Source of the DNA: Agrobacterium vitis
GTDB taxonomy: Bacteria > Pseudomonadota > Alphaproteobacteria > Rhizobiales > Rhizobiaceae
Assembly (NCBI RefSeq): GCF_014926405.1
Contig: NZ_JACXXJ020000003.1
Coordinates: 355,001-419,000, forward strand
Direction: 5' to 3'
DNA: 64,000 nucleotides
The notes beneath the pieces were generated by a model that worked only from the letters and a program-made list of their open reading frames with translations, was not told where the DNA came from and made no database searches. Position numbers and translations under genes: made by a program. Of this stretch, positions 1 to 10,237 are shown in pieces; the first letter of the stretch is position 1; each line of letters begins with the position of its first letter.

Positions 1-170
1 TCGAAGAAGGCACTGCCCGCTTTGCCGCCTGCGGTTTCCCGACGTAAGGAGACGGTGACGATCTCGGTTTTAGAGCGGCGCACGGCCTCGGCGAGAATGG
101 CTGGCGATGGGTAGCGGGCCGTGCCAAGCAACAGGCGCGAGGAAAGTTCGGTTCCGTAGAGTGTCAACAT
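1..170 (-). CDS. thiG: Thiazole synthase ThiG, 3' part missing at window edge
   Basis: The minus strand from 170 encodes [20 protein letters not shown] and continues off the window, which is the typical N-terminus of ThiG. ThiG builds the thiazole phosphate ring from deoxyxylulose phosphate, dehydroglycine and ThiS thiocarboxylate in the cytoplasm. Only about 56 residues are visible, including the start of the TIM barrel. The start codon lies one base after the thiS stop, so it is the fourth gene of the thiC-thiO-thiS-thiG operon. The catalytic lysine is outside the window. Identification is supported both by sequence and by position. Confidence 0.9.
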   Translation of the reverse strand, partial: MLTLYGTELSSRLLLGTARYPSPAILAEAVRRSKTEIVTVSLRRETAGGKAGSAFF

Positions 171-171
171 G

Positions 172-369
172 TCAGCCTCCCTGCATTGGTGAGAGAATTT
201 CAATTCTGTCGCCATCGTTCAAAGCGCAGTCCTGCCGGTCTTCGGCGTGGACGAGATCGCCGTTGATCGCTGTCGCCAGCCATTCGCCCTCATAGTCCAA
301 TTGTTCGAGAAGCGTCGAAAGAGTGGGGGCGGAGCAGTCCAAATGCTCCCCATTGACGATCAGTTTCAT
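172..369 (-). CDS. thiS: Sulfur carrier protein ThiS
   Basis: A 65-residue protein of ubiquitin-like size that ends in the diagnostic Gly-Gly (SPMQGG). The C-terminal glycine is adenylated and converted to a thiocarboxylate that delivers sulfur to ThiG. N-terminal [11 protein letters not shown] and the conserved '[10 protein letters not shown]' strand are typical of ThiS. The ATG overlaps the thiO stop in an ATGA arrangement, and thiG begins one base after its stop, so the three genes are translationally coupled in the thi operon controlled by the TPP riboswitch upstream of thiC. Confidence 0.95.
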   Translation of the reverse strand: MKLIVNGEHLDCSAPTLSTLLEQLDYEGEWLATAINGDLVHAEDRQDCALNDGDRIEILSPMQGG

Positions 370-1358
370 CGGGTCACCCTCCGAGTGGGTTGATTTGACG
401 TCGCGTGTTCGATCCGGTCCGCCGCCTGCCGGGCCATGGCAGGTGACAGCAGGAAGCCATGACGGTGCATGCCGGCAATCGCCAAACCATCTGATGTCTC
501 GACTAGGCGCGGCAGATTATCGGCAAAGGCCGGGCGAATACCGACGCCAGTCTCGATCAGCCGGGCCTCGCCGAAAGCTGGGTTCAACGTGTAGGCAGCA
601 TTGAGGAATTCCATGAGAGACCGCGCGCTGATCGGACCGTCATCCCGCGCCTCTATCATGGTGGCGCCGATCATGAAGCAATTGTTGTCGCGTGGCACGA
701 TGTAGATCGGATGGCGCGGATGCAGCAGCCGGATGGGGCGGCTCAGGCTTATATCCGGTGTTTGCAGATAGATCATTTCGCCGCGCACCCCGCGCAGGTT
801 TTCGATCGTGTCGATGGCAGCCGCGCCGGTACAATCGACGACACTGTCAAAGCCGTTGGTATCAGGCTCGGCATCCGGCCCGAGAAAGAAAGAGACGCCC
901 TGCTGCACCAACGCCTGATAAAGACCGTCCAATGCCTTGCGTGGATCGAGATGGGCTTCATCCGCGAAAAACAGGCCCTTGCGAAAACGCCCGGCCAAAT
1001 CCGGTTCCAATGCGGCGATGCCATCGGCGTCCAGCCATTGATGGCCGCTTGTGCGGTTGGCAAAGCGGTTCAGGTCTTGGATATCGCGATTTGGGGTGAG
1101 GACCAGCGTCCCCCTGCGCGTGACAGAGCCAGGCAAAGCCTTTTCCCACCAGTCTGCCGAGGCCAGGCCAAGCGTCAGAACCTGCTCTTCGGCGGCTTCC
1201 CGCTCACAATAGGGCGCCAGCATGCCGCCCGCATAGTGAGAGGCCCCCTGCCCCACGCAGGTTTTGATGTCGCACACCGCGACATTTATACCGCGGTGAA
1301 CAAGTTCAAACGCCAATGTGAGGCCGGCAACGCCGGCCCCCTTGATCAGAATGGACAT
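366..1358 (-). CDS. thiO: Glycine oxidase ThiO
   Basis: FAD-dependent oxidase of about 330 residues that converts glycine to the dehydroglycine used by ThiG for thiazole formation. The N-terminus from MSILIKGAGVAGL shows the Rossmann GxGxxG motif, followed by the GASHYAGGMLAPYCE flavin segment typical of ThiO/DAO enzymes, and the C-terminal GMHRHGFLLSPAM motif. The reading frame stays open upstream to 1697, but that extension lies inside thiC in another frame; the ATG at 1358, two bases from the thiC stop, gives the correct family start. Second gene of the thi operon. Confidence 0.93.
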   Translation of the reverse strand: MSILIKGAGVAGLTLAFELVHRGINVAVCDIKTCVGQGASHYAGGMLAPYCEREAAEEQVLTLGLASADWWEKALPGSVTRRGTLVLTPNRDIQDLNRFANRTSGHQWLDADGIAALEPDLAGRFRKGLFFADEAHLDPRKALDGLYQALVQQGVSFFLGPDAEPDTNGFDSVVDCTGAAAIDTIENLRGVRGEMIYLQTPDISLSRPIRLLHPRHPIYIVPRDNNCFMIGATMIEARDDGPISARSLMEFLNAAYTLNPAFGEARLIETGVGIRPAFADNLPRLVETSDGLAIAGMHRHGFLLSPAMARQAADRIEHATSNQPTRRVTR

Positions 1359-1359
1359 G

Positions 1360-3221
<1,862 letters not shown>

Positions 3222-3262
3222 ACCCAGTCATGATAGCCGGAATGATGGAAAGACGCCTGACC

Positions 3263-3292
3263 AACCCATAACGGGCCAACCCAATACGGGCC
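3263..3292 (-). repeat. 15-bp tandem repeat in the thiC leader
   Basis: Two adjacent 15-bp units on the plus strand, AACCCATAACGGGCC and AACCCAATACGGGCC, differ at two positions. On the RNA strand each unit boundary presents GGUUGG, which can pair with CCAACC at 3214-3219 and so would compete with the Shine-Dalgarno-sequestering hairpin. Confidence 0.6.
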
Positions 3293-3313
3293 ATGGTTTT
3301 GCAGCGCTTGCAC

Positions 3314-3411
3314 CGTCCCTACGCCAGTATGAACTGGATCAGGTTCAACGGGTCACCGCGCTGCTGTTAAGCCTAGCGGAATCTCAGCCCCTTGCGGGAC
3401 ACCCCTGGTGA
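3314..3411 (-). promoter_or_regulatory. TPP riboswitch (THI element)
   Basis: On the minus strand the order of conserved blocks is that of the thi-box aptamer: CAGGGGTGTCC near 3400-3408, CTGAGA at 3381-3386, then ACCCGTTGAACCTGATCC and AGTTCATACTGGCGTAGGGA down to about 3316. These are the pyrimidine- and pyrophosphate-sensor segments of TPP aptamers. It lies about 120 bases before thiC and should reduce expression of thiCOSG when TPP is bound. The region 3193-3313 between aptamer and gene holds the expression platform described separately. Confidence 0.95.
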
Positions 3412-3482
3412 ATGAGAGAAGATTACTGCCGAACTGGCACTAAGGTCAATGCCCGGCAAATCTCATTTCGCCGAAGAGAGGG

Positions 3483-4517
3483 CTAAGCACCCCAGGTCCG
3501 CTCCAGCACCGAAATCCAGTTGCCATGGCAGACCTTGGCAATTGATGCCGCATCATACCCTCGTGCTTCCAGCCCCTTGACGATCAAGGGAAGACCGGTT
3601 GCGTCCTTCAGGGCTGCGGGAACGGTGGTGCCATCGAAGTCTGAGCCGAGTGCCACATGGTCGATGCCGATGCGCGTTACGATATAATCGATATGGTCGA
3701 TGAGCACATCCAACGGTGTATCGAGATTGCGCTGGCCATCTTCGCGCAGGAAAATCACCCCGAAATTGATACCCACCAAACCACCACTGTCACGGATCGC
3801 ATCCAACTGCTTGTCGGTGAGGTTGCGGCTATGAGGGCAAAGCGCGTGGGCGTTGGAATGGGAAGCGACAAGTGGTGCATTGGAAAGACCGGCAATATCC
3901 CAGAAGCCCTGTTCATTCATATGAGAGAGATCGACCATGATCTTCAACTCATTGCAGGCGCGGATCAGGTCCTTGCCAGCATCCGTCAGACCGGGGCCAA
4001 TGTCTGGAGAGGATGGAAAGCGGAAGGGAACGCCATGAGCAAAGATGTTCGGCCGGCTCCAGACAGGACCGAGCGAGCGTAGCCCCGCCTGATGCAGCAC
4101 ATAAAGTGCATCGAGATCGGCAGCGATTGCCTCAACGCCTTCGATGTGGAAAACTGCCGCAAAAATTTCATTTTCCAGGCAATGACGGATATCGGCGGCA
4201 CTGCGGCAGACCTTGACGCGACCAGCCGAATTCGCCTCGATTTCAAGCAGCAGCCGGGCCATGGCCAGCGTCTCGTTCAGCGCTTCCGGCTGGGCCGGGG
4301 CCTGGAAATCCCCGTTGTCATCAGGTTTGAAGCTTGGCGAGGGAATGAATACGGCACAAAGTCCACCGGCCAGTCCCCCTTGGCGCGCCTTGGGCAAATC
4401 AATATGCCCGGCCTCGCCGCCCTGCAAAAAATCCTGATAGGGATGGGGACGGCCAGAGCGGCGCAGCCGCAGCAGCACATCATTATGGCCATCGAAAACG
4501 GGAACGGTCTGTGTCAT
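3483..4517 (-). CDS. Membrane dipeptidase family (M19) peptidase
   Basis: About 344 residues with the M19 (renal dipeptidase) metal-ligand pattern: H11-N-D13 near the N-terminus, E126 in FHIEGVEAI, H199 in DLSHM and H220 in ASHSNAHALCPHSRN. These dinuclear zinc enzymes cleave dipeptides, often tolerating a D-residue at the second position. No signal peptide is visible, so it is probably cytoplasmic. I start at the ATG at 4517 (MTQTVPVFDGHND) rather than the longer open frame to 4565, because family members begin here. It is divergent from the D-aminopeptidase gene and shares an upstream element with the DmpA-type gene, suggesting a role in D-peptide turnover. Confidence 0.85.
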   Translation of the reverse strand: MTQTVPVFDGHNDVLLRLRRSGRPHPYQDFLQGGEAGHIDLPKARQGGLAGGLCAVFIPSPSFKPDDNGDFQAPAQPEALNETLAMARLLLEIEANSAGRVKVCRSAADIRHCLENEIFAAVFHIEGVEAIAADLDALYVLHQAGLRSLGPVWSRPNIFAHGVPFRFPSSPDIGPGLTDAGKDLIRACNELKIMVDLSHMNEQGFWDIAGLSNAPLVASHSNAHALCPHSRNLTDKQLDAIRDSGGLVGINFGVIFLREDGQRNLDTPLDVLIDHIDYIVTRIGIDHVALGSDFDGTTVPAALKDATGLPLIVKGLEARGYDAASIAKVCHGNWISVLERTWGA

Positions 4518-4558
4518 CGCTCTATCCTTGCACATCATCCAAATGCATCGGCCATGCC

Positions 4559-4611
4559 GACGCATCCTCGCATCGAAGATTCGTGAATATCCAAATGCAT
4601 CAAAGGCTTGA
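4559..4611 (-). promoter_or_regulatory. Conserved upstream element, copy 1
   Basis: GACGCATCCTCGC (4559-4571), GAAGA at the same offset, CAAATGC and GGCTTGA (4605-4611) recur in the same order and almost the same spacing at 8379-8433. It sits about 40 bases upstream of the M19 dipeptidase gene and also within the divergent upstream region of the D-aminopeptidase gene. The 13-mer ATCCAAATGCATC occurs at 4537-4549 and again at 4589-4601, with a degenerate copy at 4622-4634. A TTGACA at 4608-4613 could be a -35 for the plus strand. No known regulator site is recognised. Confidence 0.55.
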
Positions 4612-4764
4612 CATATTTAACCCCCAAATGCCACCCATTGAAGCAGATGCAAGACGGTATTGTCATCGGTCTCGCGTGACAAAGCGCATTGTCATACAAG
4701 CTAAATGGATGCGGTAAATGACAACGCTATCATTGTCGCGGATATTTCGGCGGTAAAAGATTGA

Positions 4765-6273
4765 ATGGAACAGATGTTAAACTGGAAAGACGCCGAACGG
4801 ACCGTCAACGCCGCTCTTGAACCTTGGACGCAGGACGGACCCGGTGGGGCGGTGATCGGTTTTGACCGGGAAGGTATTCGGTTTACAAAAAGCGGCGGCG
4901 TTGAAAACCTGAGCACGGGCGCACTATTTACCCCGGATAGTGTCATTCGCTATGCCTCCGTCACCAAACATGCCTTTTGTACGCTGGTTCTGTCTCATCC
5001 AGACCTCATCCGCCTTGATGATCGGTTGGGCGTGCATTTGCCGGAACTGCAAGAACCATTGGCCAGTGTCACCGTCAGCCGCGCTCTGGATATGAGTGGC
5101 GGCTTGCCGGATACCCGTGAGGCGCTGAGCCTGCTTGGGTTGTCGGTCTATACGGAAACCCGAAGCGGGCCGCTGCTGGAGTTTCTCAGCCGACAGACCC
5201 GGCTGAACTTTGCCCCAGGTTCCGAAGTTTCCTATTCCAATACCGGCTACAGGCTGGTGGAAGCAGCACTAGAGCGCAAGGGCATTTATTTCCGCGATTA
5301 TATCCAGCGTGCCGGTGCTGAAACCGGTGCGGTTTTCGATGCTCCAGAGGGTTGGAATGATGTCGTTGCCGGGCTTGCGCCTGGCTACTGGCATGATGGC
5401 CAGAAATGGCAGCTTTCAGCCGCTGGCCTGCATATTTCCGCCTCCGGCAGCATGACGGGCAGCGCCCGCTCGCTTGCCCTATGGCTGCAAGCCCTGCTGA
5501 AGGGAGAAGGCGCGCTGGCCGGGCGGCTCGACGCCATGGCCGCTCCGCGCCCGCTCGCTGATGGCAGGCCAAGCGGTTACGGGCTGGGGCTGGCCCACAC
5601 AAAGCTGGGCGAGAAGGACTTCGTCGGACATGGCGGCTCGCATCCGGGCTACAAGACCTATTTTCTGCTCGATCCTGAAACCGGCGCTGGTTTCGTCGTC
5701 GTTTCCAACAGGGAAGACACCAATGGCGCCAAAATCGCCCAGTCGGGGATGATTGCACTGTTCGGCCTGCCCCTGCCACGCCTGTCGAGGGCGCTTCGTG
5801 ACGGACTTTACGTGGAAGACAGCGGCCCGAACTGGATCGAGGTGAAGGCAAGCAACATTATTGCGCTCGATGCCGAAGATGCGGCTTATGATGGCGGAGA
5901 CGGCTGGGTTTCCTCGCGGTCTTCCACCTCGCCGCTACGGCTGAAAATGCAGGGAGACGACATTATTGGCGACGTCGGCCATGGGCCGCGCCATTACCGA
6001 CCGGCCAAGGACGATGGTATCTCGCCATCGCTTTCAGGCATCTGGCTTTCATCGGAAGGCGCCCGGTTTGAAATCCACGGCTCCATGCTGACGATGGGCA
6101 TCGGCCCAACCTGCCAGTCCATGCCGTTGCAAGCGCTGGGTGGCGGTCGCTACCTCTTCACGCTTCACGATGGTCCCTGGACCAAGCGGATCTGCCTGAA
6201 CATGCTCAGTGAAGACCGCCTGGAGTTGGTTCTGGCCCGCGCACGGATGATTGAGTATCAGCGGGCGGGATAG
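4765..6273 (+). CDS. dap: D-aminopeptidase, S12 (beta-lactamase-fold) family
   Basis: A 502-residue serine hydrolase of the penicillin-binding protein/beta-lactamase fold. It shows S65-V-T-K68 (SxxK), Y157-S-N159 (YxN) and H289-G-G291 (the HxG variant of KTG), the same triplet reported for Ochrobactrum D-aminopeptidase DAP, with similar length. After about residue 340 comes a beta-rich C-terminal part matching the extra barrel domains of DAP. The enzyme should release N-terminal D-residues from peptides. No signal peptide is visible. It is flanked by an M19 dipeptidase, a D-amino acid aminotransferase and a DmpA-type aminopeptidase, which strengthens the D-peptide assignment. An esterase role remains possible. 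Confidence 0.8.
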   Translation: MEQMLNWKDAERTVNAALEPWTQDGPGGAVIGFDREGIRFTKSGGVENLSTGALFTPDSVIRYASVTKHAFCTLVLSHPDLIRLDDRLGVHLPELQEPLASVTVSRALDMSGGLPDTREALSLLGLSVYTETRSGPLLEFLSRQTRLNFAPGSEVSYSNTGYRLVEAALERKGIYFRDYIQRAGAETGAVFDAPEGWNDVVAGLAPGYWHDGQKWQLSAAGLHISASGSMTGSARSLALWLQALLKGEGALAGRLDAMAAPRPLADGRPSGYGLGLAHTKLGEKDFVGHGGSHPGYKTYFLLDPETGAGFVVVSNREDTNGAKIAQSGMIALFGLPLPRLSRALRDGLYVEDSGPNWIEVKASNIIALDAEDAAYDGGDGWVSSRSSTSPLRLKMQGDDIIGDVGHGPRHYRPAKDDGISPSLSGIWLSSEGARFEIHGSMLTMGIGPTCQSMPLQALGGGRYLFTLHDGPWTKRICLNMLSEDRLELVLARARMIEYQRAG

Positions 6274-6277
6274 CGTC

Positions 6278-6314
6278 TTGTCAGGGAAACCCAAGCTCCA
6301 CCTTTCCCTGACAA
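6278..6314. terminator. Terminator hairpin between convergent dap and dat
   Basis: TTGTCAGGGAAA (6278-6289) and TTTCCCTGACAA (6303-6314) form a perfect 12-bp stem with a 13-base loop between the two convergent genes. There is no long T run, so it may act as a bidirectional terminator or stabiliser. Confidence 0.55.
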
Positions 6315-6327
6315 ACTCTAGGCTCGA

Positions 6328-7194
6328 TTAAATCGCCGTCCTGCGTGCGTTTTCCATGTACAGCGCCCGCAAGCGCGTTACCACTGGGCCGGGCTTGCCA
6401 TCGCCAACCGGCTTGCCGTCGATGGTGGTGATCGGCACGATGAAATTCGAGGCGCTGGTCAATGCCGCTTCGCGGGCCACCAGCGCTTCCTCAACGCTGA
6501 AGGGACGCTCTTCGATAACAAGCCCATGTTCCTTCGCCAATTGCAGCAGCGCCAGCCGGGTGCAGCCGGGCAATGTTGCGTTGCTATTGGCACGGGTGAT
6601 GATCTTGTCATCGGCCGTGACGATATAGGCCGTCGAGGACGCGCCTTCAGTCACGAAACCGTCTTCCACCATCCAGGCTTCGTCACATCCTTCGGCCTTG
6701 GCGGCGCGCTTGGCCAGAACCTGCGGCAGAAGGCAAACGCTTTTGATGTCGCGTCGCGCCCAGCGCTGGTCCGTCACGGTCTTGACCTTCAGGCCTTTTT
6801 CCATGACGCTGGCAACGTCGAGTGATTTTGACTGGGTAAACAGCAGCAAGGTCGGAGCGAGGTCCTCGGAATAGAGGAAATTGCGGTCCTCTGCGCCTCT
6901 TGTATATTGCAGATAGATCATCCCTTCCTTCAAGCCGTTCTCGGCAATCAACCGCCGCTCAATCTCAACGATTTCATCCGTCGATACCGGCAGATGCCCG
7001 CCGATTTCGCCGACGCTGCGCTCCAGCCGGGCCATGTGCAGGGCGCTGTCAACCAGCTTGCCGTCCAGCACGGCGGTCACTTCATAGATGCCGTCACCAA
7101 ACAGGAAACCACGGTCAAAAATCGAGATATGCGCTTCGTTTTCGGCCAGGAAGGCGCCATTGAGATAGACGGTGCGAAGGGCGGGATTGGACAT
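6328..7194 (-). CDS. dat: D-amino acid aminotransferase (class IV PLP enzyme)
   Basis: About 288 residues of the branched-chain/D-amino acid aminotransferase fold. FDRGFLFGDGIYEV near the N-terminus, the PLP lysine in RRDIKSVCLLPQVLAK and the VTEGASSTAYIV segment are typical of D-alanine transaminase-like proteins (4-amino-4-deoxychorismate lyase relatives are the alternative). It would convert D-amino acids to 2-oxo acids. ATG at 7194 is preceded by AGGAG at good spacing, better than the ATG five codons upstream. It follows the DmpA-type gene by 26 bases in the same direction, so the two are probably one operon that first releases and then deaminates D-amino acids. Confidence 0.8.
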   Translation of the reverse strand: MSNPALRTVYLNGAFLAENEAHISIFDRGFLFGDGIYEVTAVLDGKLVDSALHMARLERSVGEIGGHLPVSTDEIVEIERRLIAENGLKEGMIYLQYTRGAEDRNFLYSEDLAPTLLLFTQSKSLDVASVMEKGLKVKTVTDQRWARRDIKSVCLLPQVLAKRAAKAEGCDEAWMVEDGFVTEGASSTAYIVTADDKIITRANSNATLPGCTRLALLQLAKEHGLVIEERPFSVEEALVAREAALTSASNFIVPITTIDGKPVGDGKPGPVVTRLRALYMENARRTAI

Positions 7195-7220
7195 GCAAAC
7201 TCCTGTCATGCGGAAGAGCG

Positions 7221-8285
7221 TCAGAGACGACGGATCGTGTCGAGAGAAATGGAGGAAACAACGGTCGGCTTTCCCGTTGCGGCATTAACGCCGGTCATGG
7301 AAACGGCCATGGTCAGTGAATTGAGGATCGCCTCCTCGGTTGCCTCGATCACAGCCTCGAAAAGCGGCGAAACAACGTCATTGGAGAGCTGTTCAACGCT
7401 CATCATCGCCTTTCGGCGGGCTGGCGTGCGCCGGACCGACTCTGCCGTCGAAAACGCCAGAGCGTAATCGCCCGAACCATTGCTGAGCGCGGCACCGGTT
7501 CGGGCAAGGCCGCCAAAGCAGCGTTCTGCAAACCGGGTCAGATTGCGCGCGCAAAGCGGCGCATCGGTCGCCACCACAATGACGATGGAGCCATCCTTGT
7601 CGTGAACCGCATCGGACCGATAGAGCTTGCCCGCAACGATGAGATGGCCGCCATAGTTGGACTGCACGAGAACGCCGAGTGTATATCGGGCATTGCCTAT
7701 CTCAACCAACCGCGAGCTGGTGCCGATGCCGCCTTTCAGCCCGAAAGCCACGGTTCCCGCGCCAGCGCCAACAGCCCCCTCCTCTACCGGACCAGGCTTT
7801 GCCGTCGCAATCGCCGCGCTAATCTCCGTGACATCGGGACGGGCAGCGCGAATATCATTCAGGCGGCTGTCATTGGTCTCTCCGACCACGGCGTTGAGGG
7901 AGGTGACGCGCTCGTTACCCTTCTGGGCCAGCGTATAAAGATTGATCGCCTCTACGGCGCGGCCGACCGCAAGCGTGTTGGTCAGCACAATCGGAGTCTC
8001 GATCTCGCCAAGCTCGACGATCTGGGTGCTACCGGCAAATTTGCCGTAACCATTCAAAACGGCGAAACCGGCGGGCACTTTGTCCTGAAACAGATTGCCC
8101 CCATGCGGAAGGATGGCGGTGGCACCAGTGCGCGTCCGATCCCCATCGATCAAGGTCATATGACCAACCGAAACGCCAGTGACATCGGTAATGGCGTTGA
8201 GCGGTCCTACCGGATAATGGCCAACGGGGCCGCCAAGCTCCCTGAACCGCGCACGCGAATTTTCCGTCACATCCTGCTCCGCCAA
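7221..8285 (-). CDS. DmpA-type aminopeptidase (P1 family, S58)
   Basis: A 354-residue member of the DmpA/BapA family of self-processing N-terminal nucleophile peptidases that release D- or beta-amino acids from peptides. Family signatures seen are TDVTGVSVGH near the N-terminus, VVGETND, GTVAFGLKGGIGTSSR (about 177-192) and GVLVQSNYG (about 204-212), where Ser209 is the likely nucleophile formed by cleavage after Gln208. Characterised members have Gly or Asn before the nucleophile, so Gln is unusual. No signal peptide. First gene of an operon with the D-amino acid aminotransferase, with the conserved element 95 bases upstream. Confidence 0.85.
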   Translation of the reverse strand: MAEQDVTENSRARFRELGGPVGHYPVGPLNAITDVTGVSVGHMTLIDGDRTRTGATAILPHGGNLFQDKVPAGFAVLNGYGKFAGSTQIVELGEIETPIVLTNTLAVGRAVEAINLYTLAQKGNERVTSLNAVVGETNDSRLNDIRAARPDVTEISAAIATAKPGPVEEGAVGAGAGTVAFGLKGGIGTSSRLVEIGNARYTLGVLVQSNYGGHLIVAGKLYRSDAVHDKDGSIVIVVATDAPLCARNLTRFAERCFGGLARTGAALSNGSGDYALAFSTAESVRRTPARRKAMMSVEQLSNDVVSPLFEAVIEATEEAILNSLTMAVSMTGVNAATGKPTVVSSISLDTIRRL

Positions 8286-8378
8286 CCGTCAAATCGGCGG
8301 CACCCTACGCCCGGCCCTGACAAATATCACGGCAAATCTAGGGATATCCACGATGTTGTCTAAAGGCTCGAAGATGAT

Positions 8379-8433
8379 GACGCATCCTCGCCTTGAAGAC
8401 ATTGCAAATCTCTCAAATGCAGCCGGGGCTTGA
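8379..8433 (-). promoter_or_regulatory. Conserved upstream element, copy 2
   Basis: Second copy of the element at 4559-4611: GACGCATCCTCGC (8379-8391), TGAAGA, TCTCAAATGCAGC (8411-8423) and GGCTTGA (8427-8433) in the same order. The distance between CAAATGC and GGCTTGA is identical in both copies. It precedes the DmpA-type gene/dat operon. The rest of 8286-8481 shows nothing further. Confidence 0.55.
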
Positions 8434-8481
8434 GGGGTTTGCGAAAGGAAAACGATCAGTCATCTTCAATGATTGATCATA

Positions 8482-8970
8482 TTAGGGCTTGGTCGCCGAA
8501 TCCCAATGTTCGTCGGCCTTGCCATCCACAAAACGCCAGCTATCAAACCAGGTCGTGGTATAGGTCTTGGTCGGGTCTTTCGGATCCTTCAGTTCACGGG
8601 GAAAGGCAACGGTGACAATGTCCCCTTCAGCCACCACCGAGACCACTTTGGTCTGCATCTTTTCCGGGATCGGTGACGGCGTGACTTTTCGCACCTTGGT
8701 GAAATAATCGATCACGCCCTGGCGGCCCGATGCGGCATTGGGATTGTGCTGAATGTAGCGCTCGGTCAGATAGAGATCGGCGCGGTCCCAGTGGTTGGCC
8801 TCCAGCAGTTCCTTCAGGATCTTATACGTCGTCTGTTTGTTGCGGTTCAACACCGGATCGGGACTGGTAAACAGCGCTTCGGCATTGTCAACACCACGAA
8901 CCGGCTCCTGTGCAAAAACGCCCGAGGCGAGGCTGAGCGACAGCGCGACGATGGAAAGAAAGATTTTCAT
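8482..8970 (-). CDS. Exported NTF2/SnoaL-like protein
   Basis: 162 residues with a clear Sec signal peptide (MKIFLSIVALSLSLASGVFA, cleavage likely after FAQ). The mature part (YKILKELLEANHWDRADLYL, RYIQHNPNAASGRQGVIDYF) matches the SnoaL-like/NTF2-like cone fold found in many small periplasmic proteins of unknown role. No enzyme activity can be assigned. It stands alone between the D-peptide island and the glutaryl-CoA genes, with its own upstream gap of about 100 bases. Confidence 0.7.
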   Translation of the reverse strand: MKIFLSIVALSLSLASGVFAQEPVRGVDNAEALFTSPDPVLNRNKQTTYKILKELLEANHWDRADLYLTERYIQHNPNAASGRQGVIDYFTKVRKVTPSPIPEKMQTKVVSVVAEGDIVTVAFPRELKDPKDPTKTYTTTWFDSWRFVDGKADEHWDSATKP

Positions 8971-9075
8971 GGTAAATCCCGTCAGTGAATGATGGACGCT
9001 TTGAGATCACACGCCAGCGCCCCATGCAAGACGGCAGTTTTCCGACCTATAGAAACCAAAAGGAAACCAGCCCTT

Positions 9076-10227
9076 TCAATCCTTGCCGTGCCGTATCTCC
9101 GCCAGGATTTCTGCCGTATGTTCTCCCAGGCGCGGTGCGCGGCGTGCTGTCTCCAGCACTGCCTGCGAAAACACAATGGGCGTTCGAATGCCCGGCACGC
9201 CATCTGGGGTGATCTTCATCTGCCGGAAGGCAAATTGCGGATCGGCAAACAGGTCCGCCACCGTGTTGATCGGCCCGGCTGGAACCGTCGCCGCCTCCAG
9301 CTGCGCCAAAAGCTCGTCGCGCTCGAATTGCCTCGTCTTGTCTTCCATCACCGTGGTCAATTGATCGCGATGGGCGACACGGGCGGCATTGGTGGAAAAT
9401 TCAGGCGTTGTCGCCAGCTCAGAAAGGCCCAGCACACCACACAGCCGGACAAATTGGCCATCGTTGCCGCAGGCGATGATGATATGGCCGTCGGCAACCG
9501 GAAAGGTCTGGTAGGGCGCGATATTGGGATGGTTATTGCCCATGCGTTTCGGCACGATGCCTGATGCAGCGTAATTCATCGCCTGATTGGCCAATACCGC
9601 CGACATGCAGTCGAACAGTGCCATGTCGATGAACTGACCGCGCCCGGTCTGAAGGCGTTGGGCAAGCGCCGCCTGGATGGCGATCACCCCATAAAGCCCG
9701 GTGAAGATATCGGCAAAGGCAACGCCGATCTTCTGCGGCGCACCGTCTGGCTCTCCGGTCAGGTCCATGATACCGCTCATGCCCTGGATCATGAAATCAT
9801 AACCGGCACGTTGCGCATACGGCCCGTCCTGTCCAAAGCCGGTGACGGAACAATAGACCAGCTTCGGATTAAGCTCTTTCAGGCTGTCGTAATCGAGGCC
9901 ATATTTGGCCAGACCGCCAACCTTGAAATTCTCGATCACCACATCGGCTGAGGCAATCAGATCGCGAAGGTTTTTGATATCTTCAGCCCTGGTAAAATCC
10001 GCCGTGATCGACCGTTTGCCGCGATTGCAGGCGTGGAAATAGGCTGCGGCCTTTTCCACGCCGTCATCGATGAACGGCGGCCCCCAGGTTCGGGTATCGT
10101 CGCCTTGCGGGCTTTCCACCTTGATCACATCGGCACCGAGGTCGGCCAGCGTCTGGCCGATCCAGGGACCGGCCAGAATCCGGGCCAGTTCAATGACCTT
10201 CAATCCCGATAGAGGCGCATTCGACAT
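9076..10227 (-). CDS. Class III CoA-transferase (CaiB/BaiF), probably glutarate CoA-transferase
   Basis: 383 residues starting SNAPLSGLKVIELARILAGP, the canonical N-terminus of CaiB/BaiF transferases, with the DLGADVIKVE segment and the catalytic aspartate in GVAFADIFTGLYG (about 168-180). These enzymes move CoA between acyl-CoA and an acid through an aspartyl-CoA anhydride. It starts 10 bases after gcdH on the same strand, so the likely job is activation of glutarate with succinyl-CoA to feed GcdH in lysine/glutarate catabolism. That substrate is inferred from context; the family is certain. Confidence 0.85.
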   Translation of the reverse strand: MSNAPLSGLKVIELARILAGPWIGQTLADLGADVIKVESPQGDDTRTWGPPFIDDGVEKAAAYFHACNRGKRSITADFTRAEDIKNLRDLIASADVVIENFKVGGLAKYGLDYDSLKELNPKLVYCSVTGFGQDGPYAQRAGYDFMIQGMSGIMDLTGEPDGAPQKIGVAFADIFTGLYGVIAIQAALAQRLQTGRGQFIDMALFDCMSAVLANQAMNYAASGIVPKRMGNNHPNIAPYQTFPVADGHIIIACGNDGQFVRLCGVLGLSELATTPEFSTNAARVAHRDQLTTVMEDKTRQFERDELLAQLEAATVPAGPINTVADLFADPQFAFRQMKITPDGVPGIRTPIVFSQAVLETARRAPRLGEHTAEILAEIRHGKD

Positions 10228-10237
10228 CGATCCGCCC

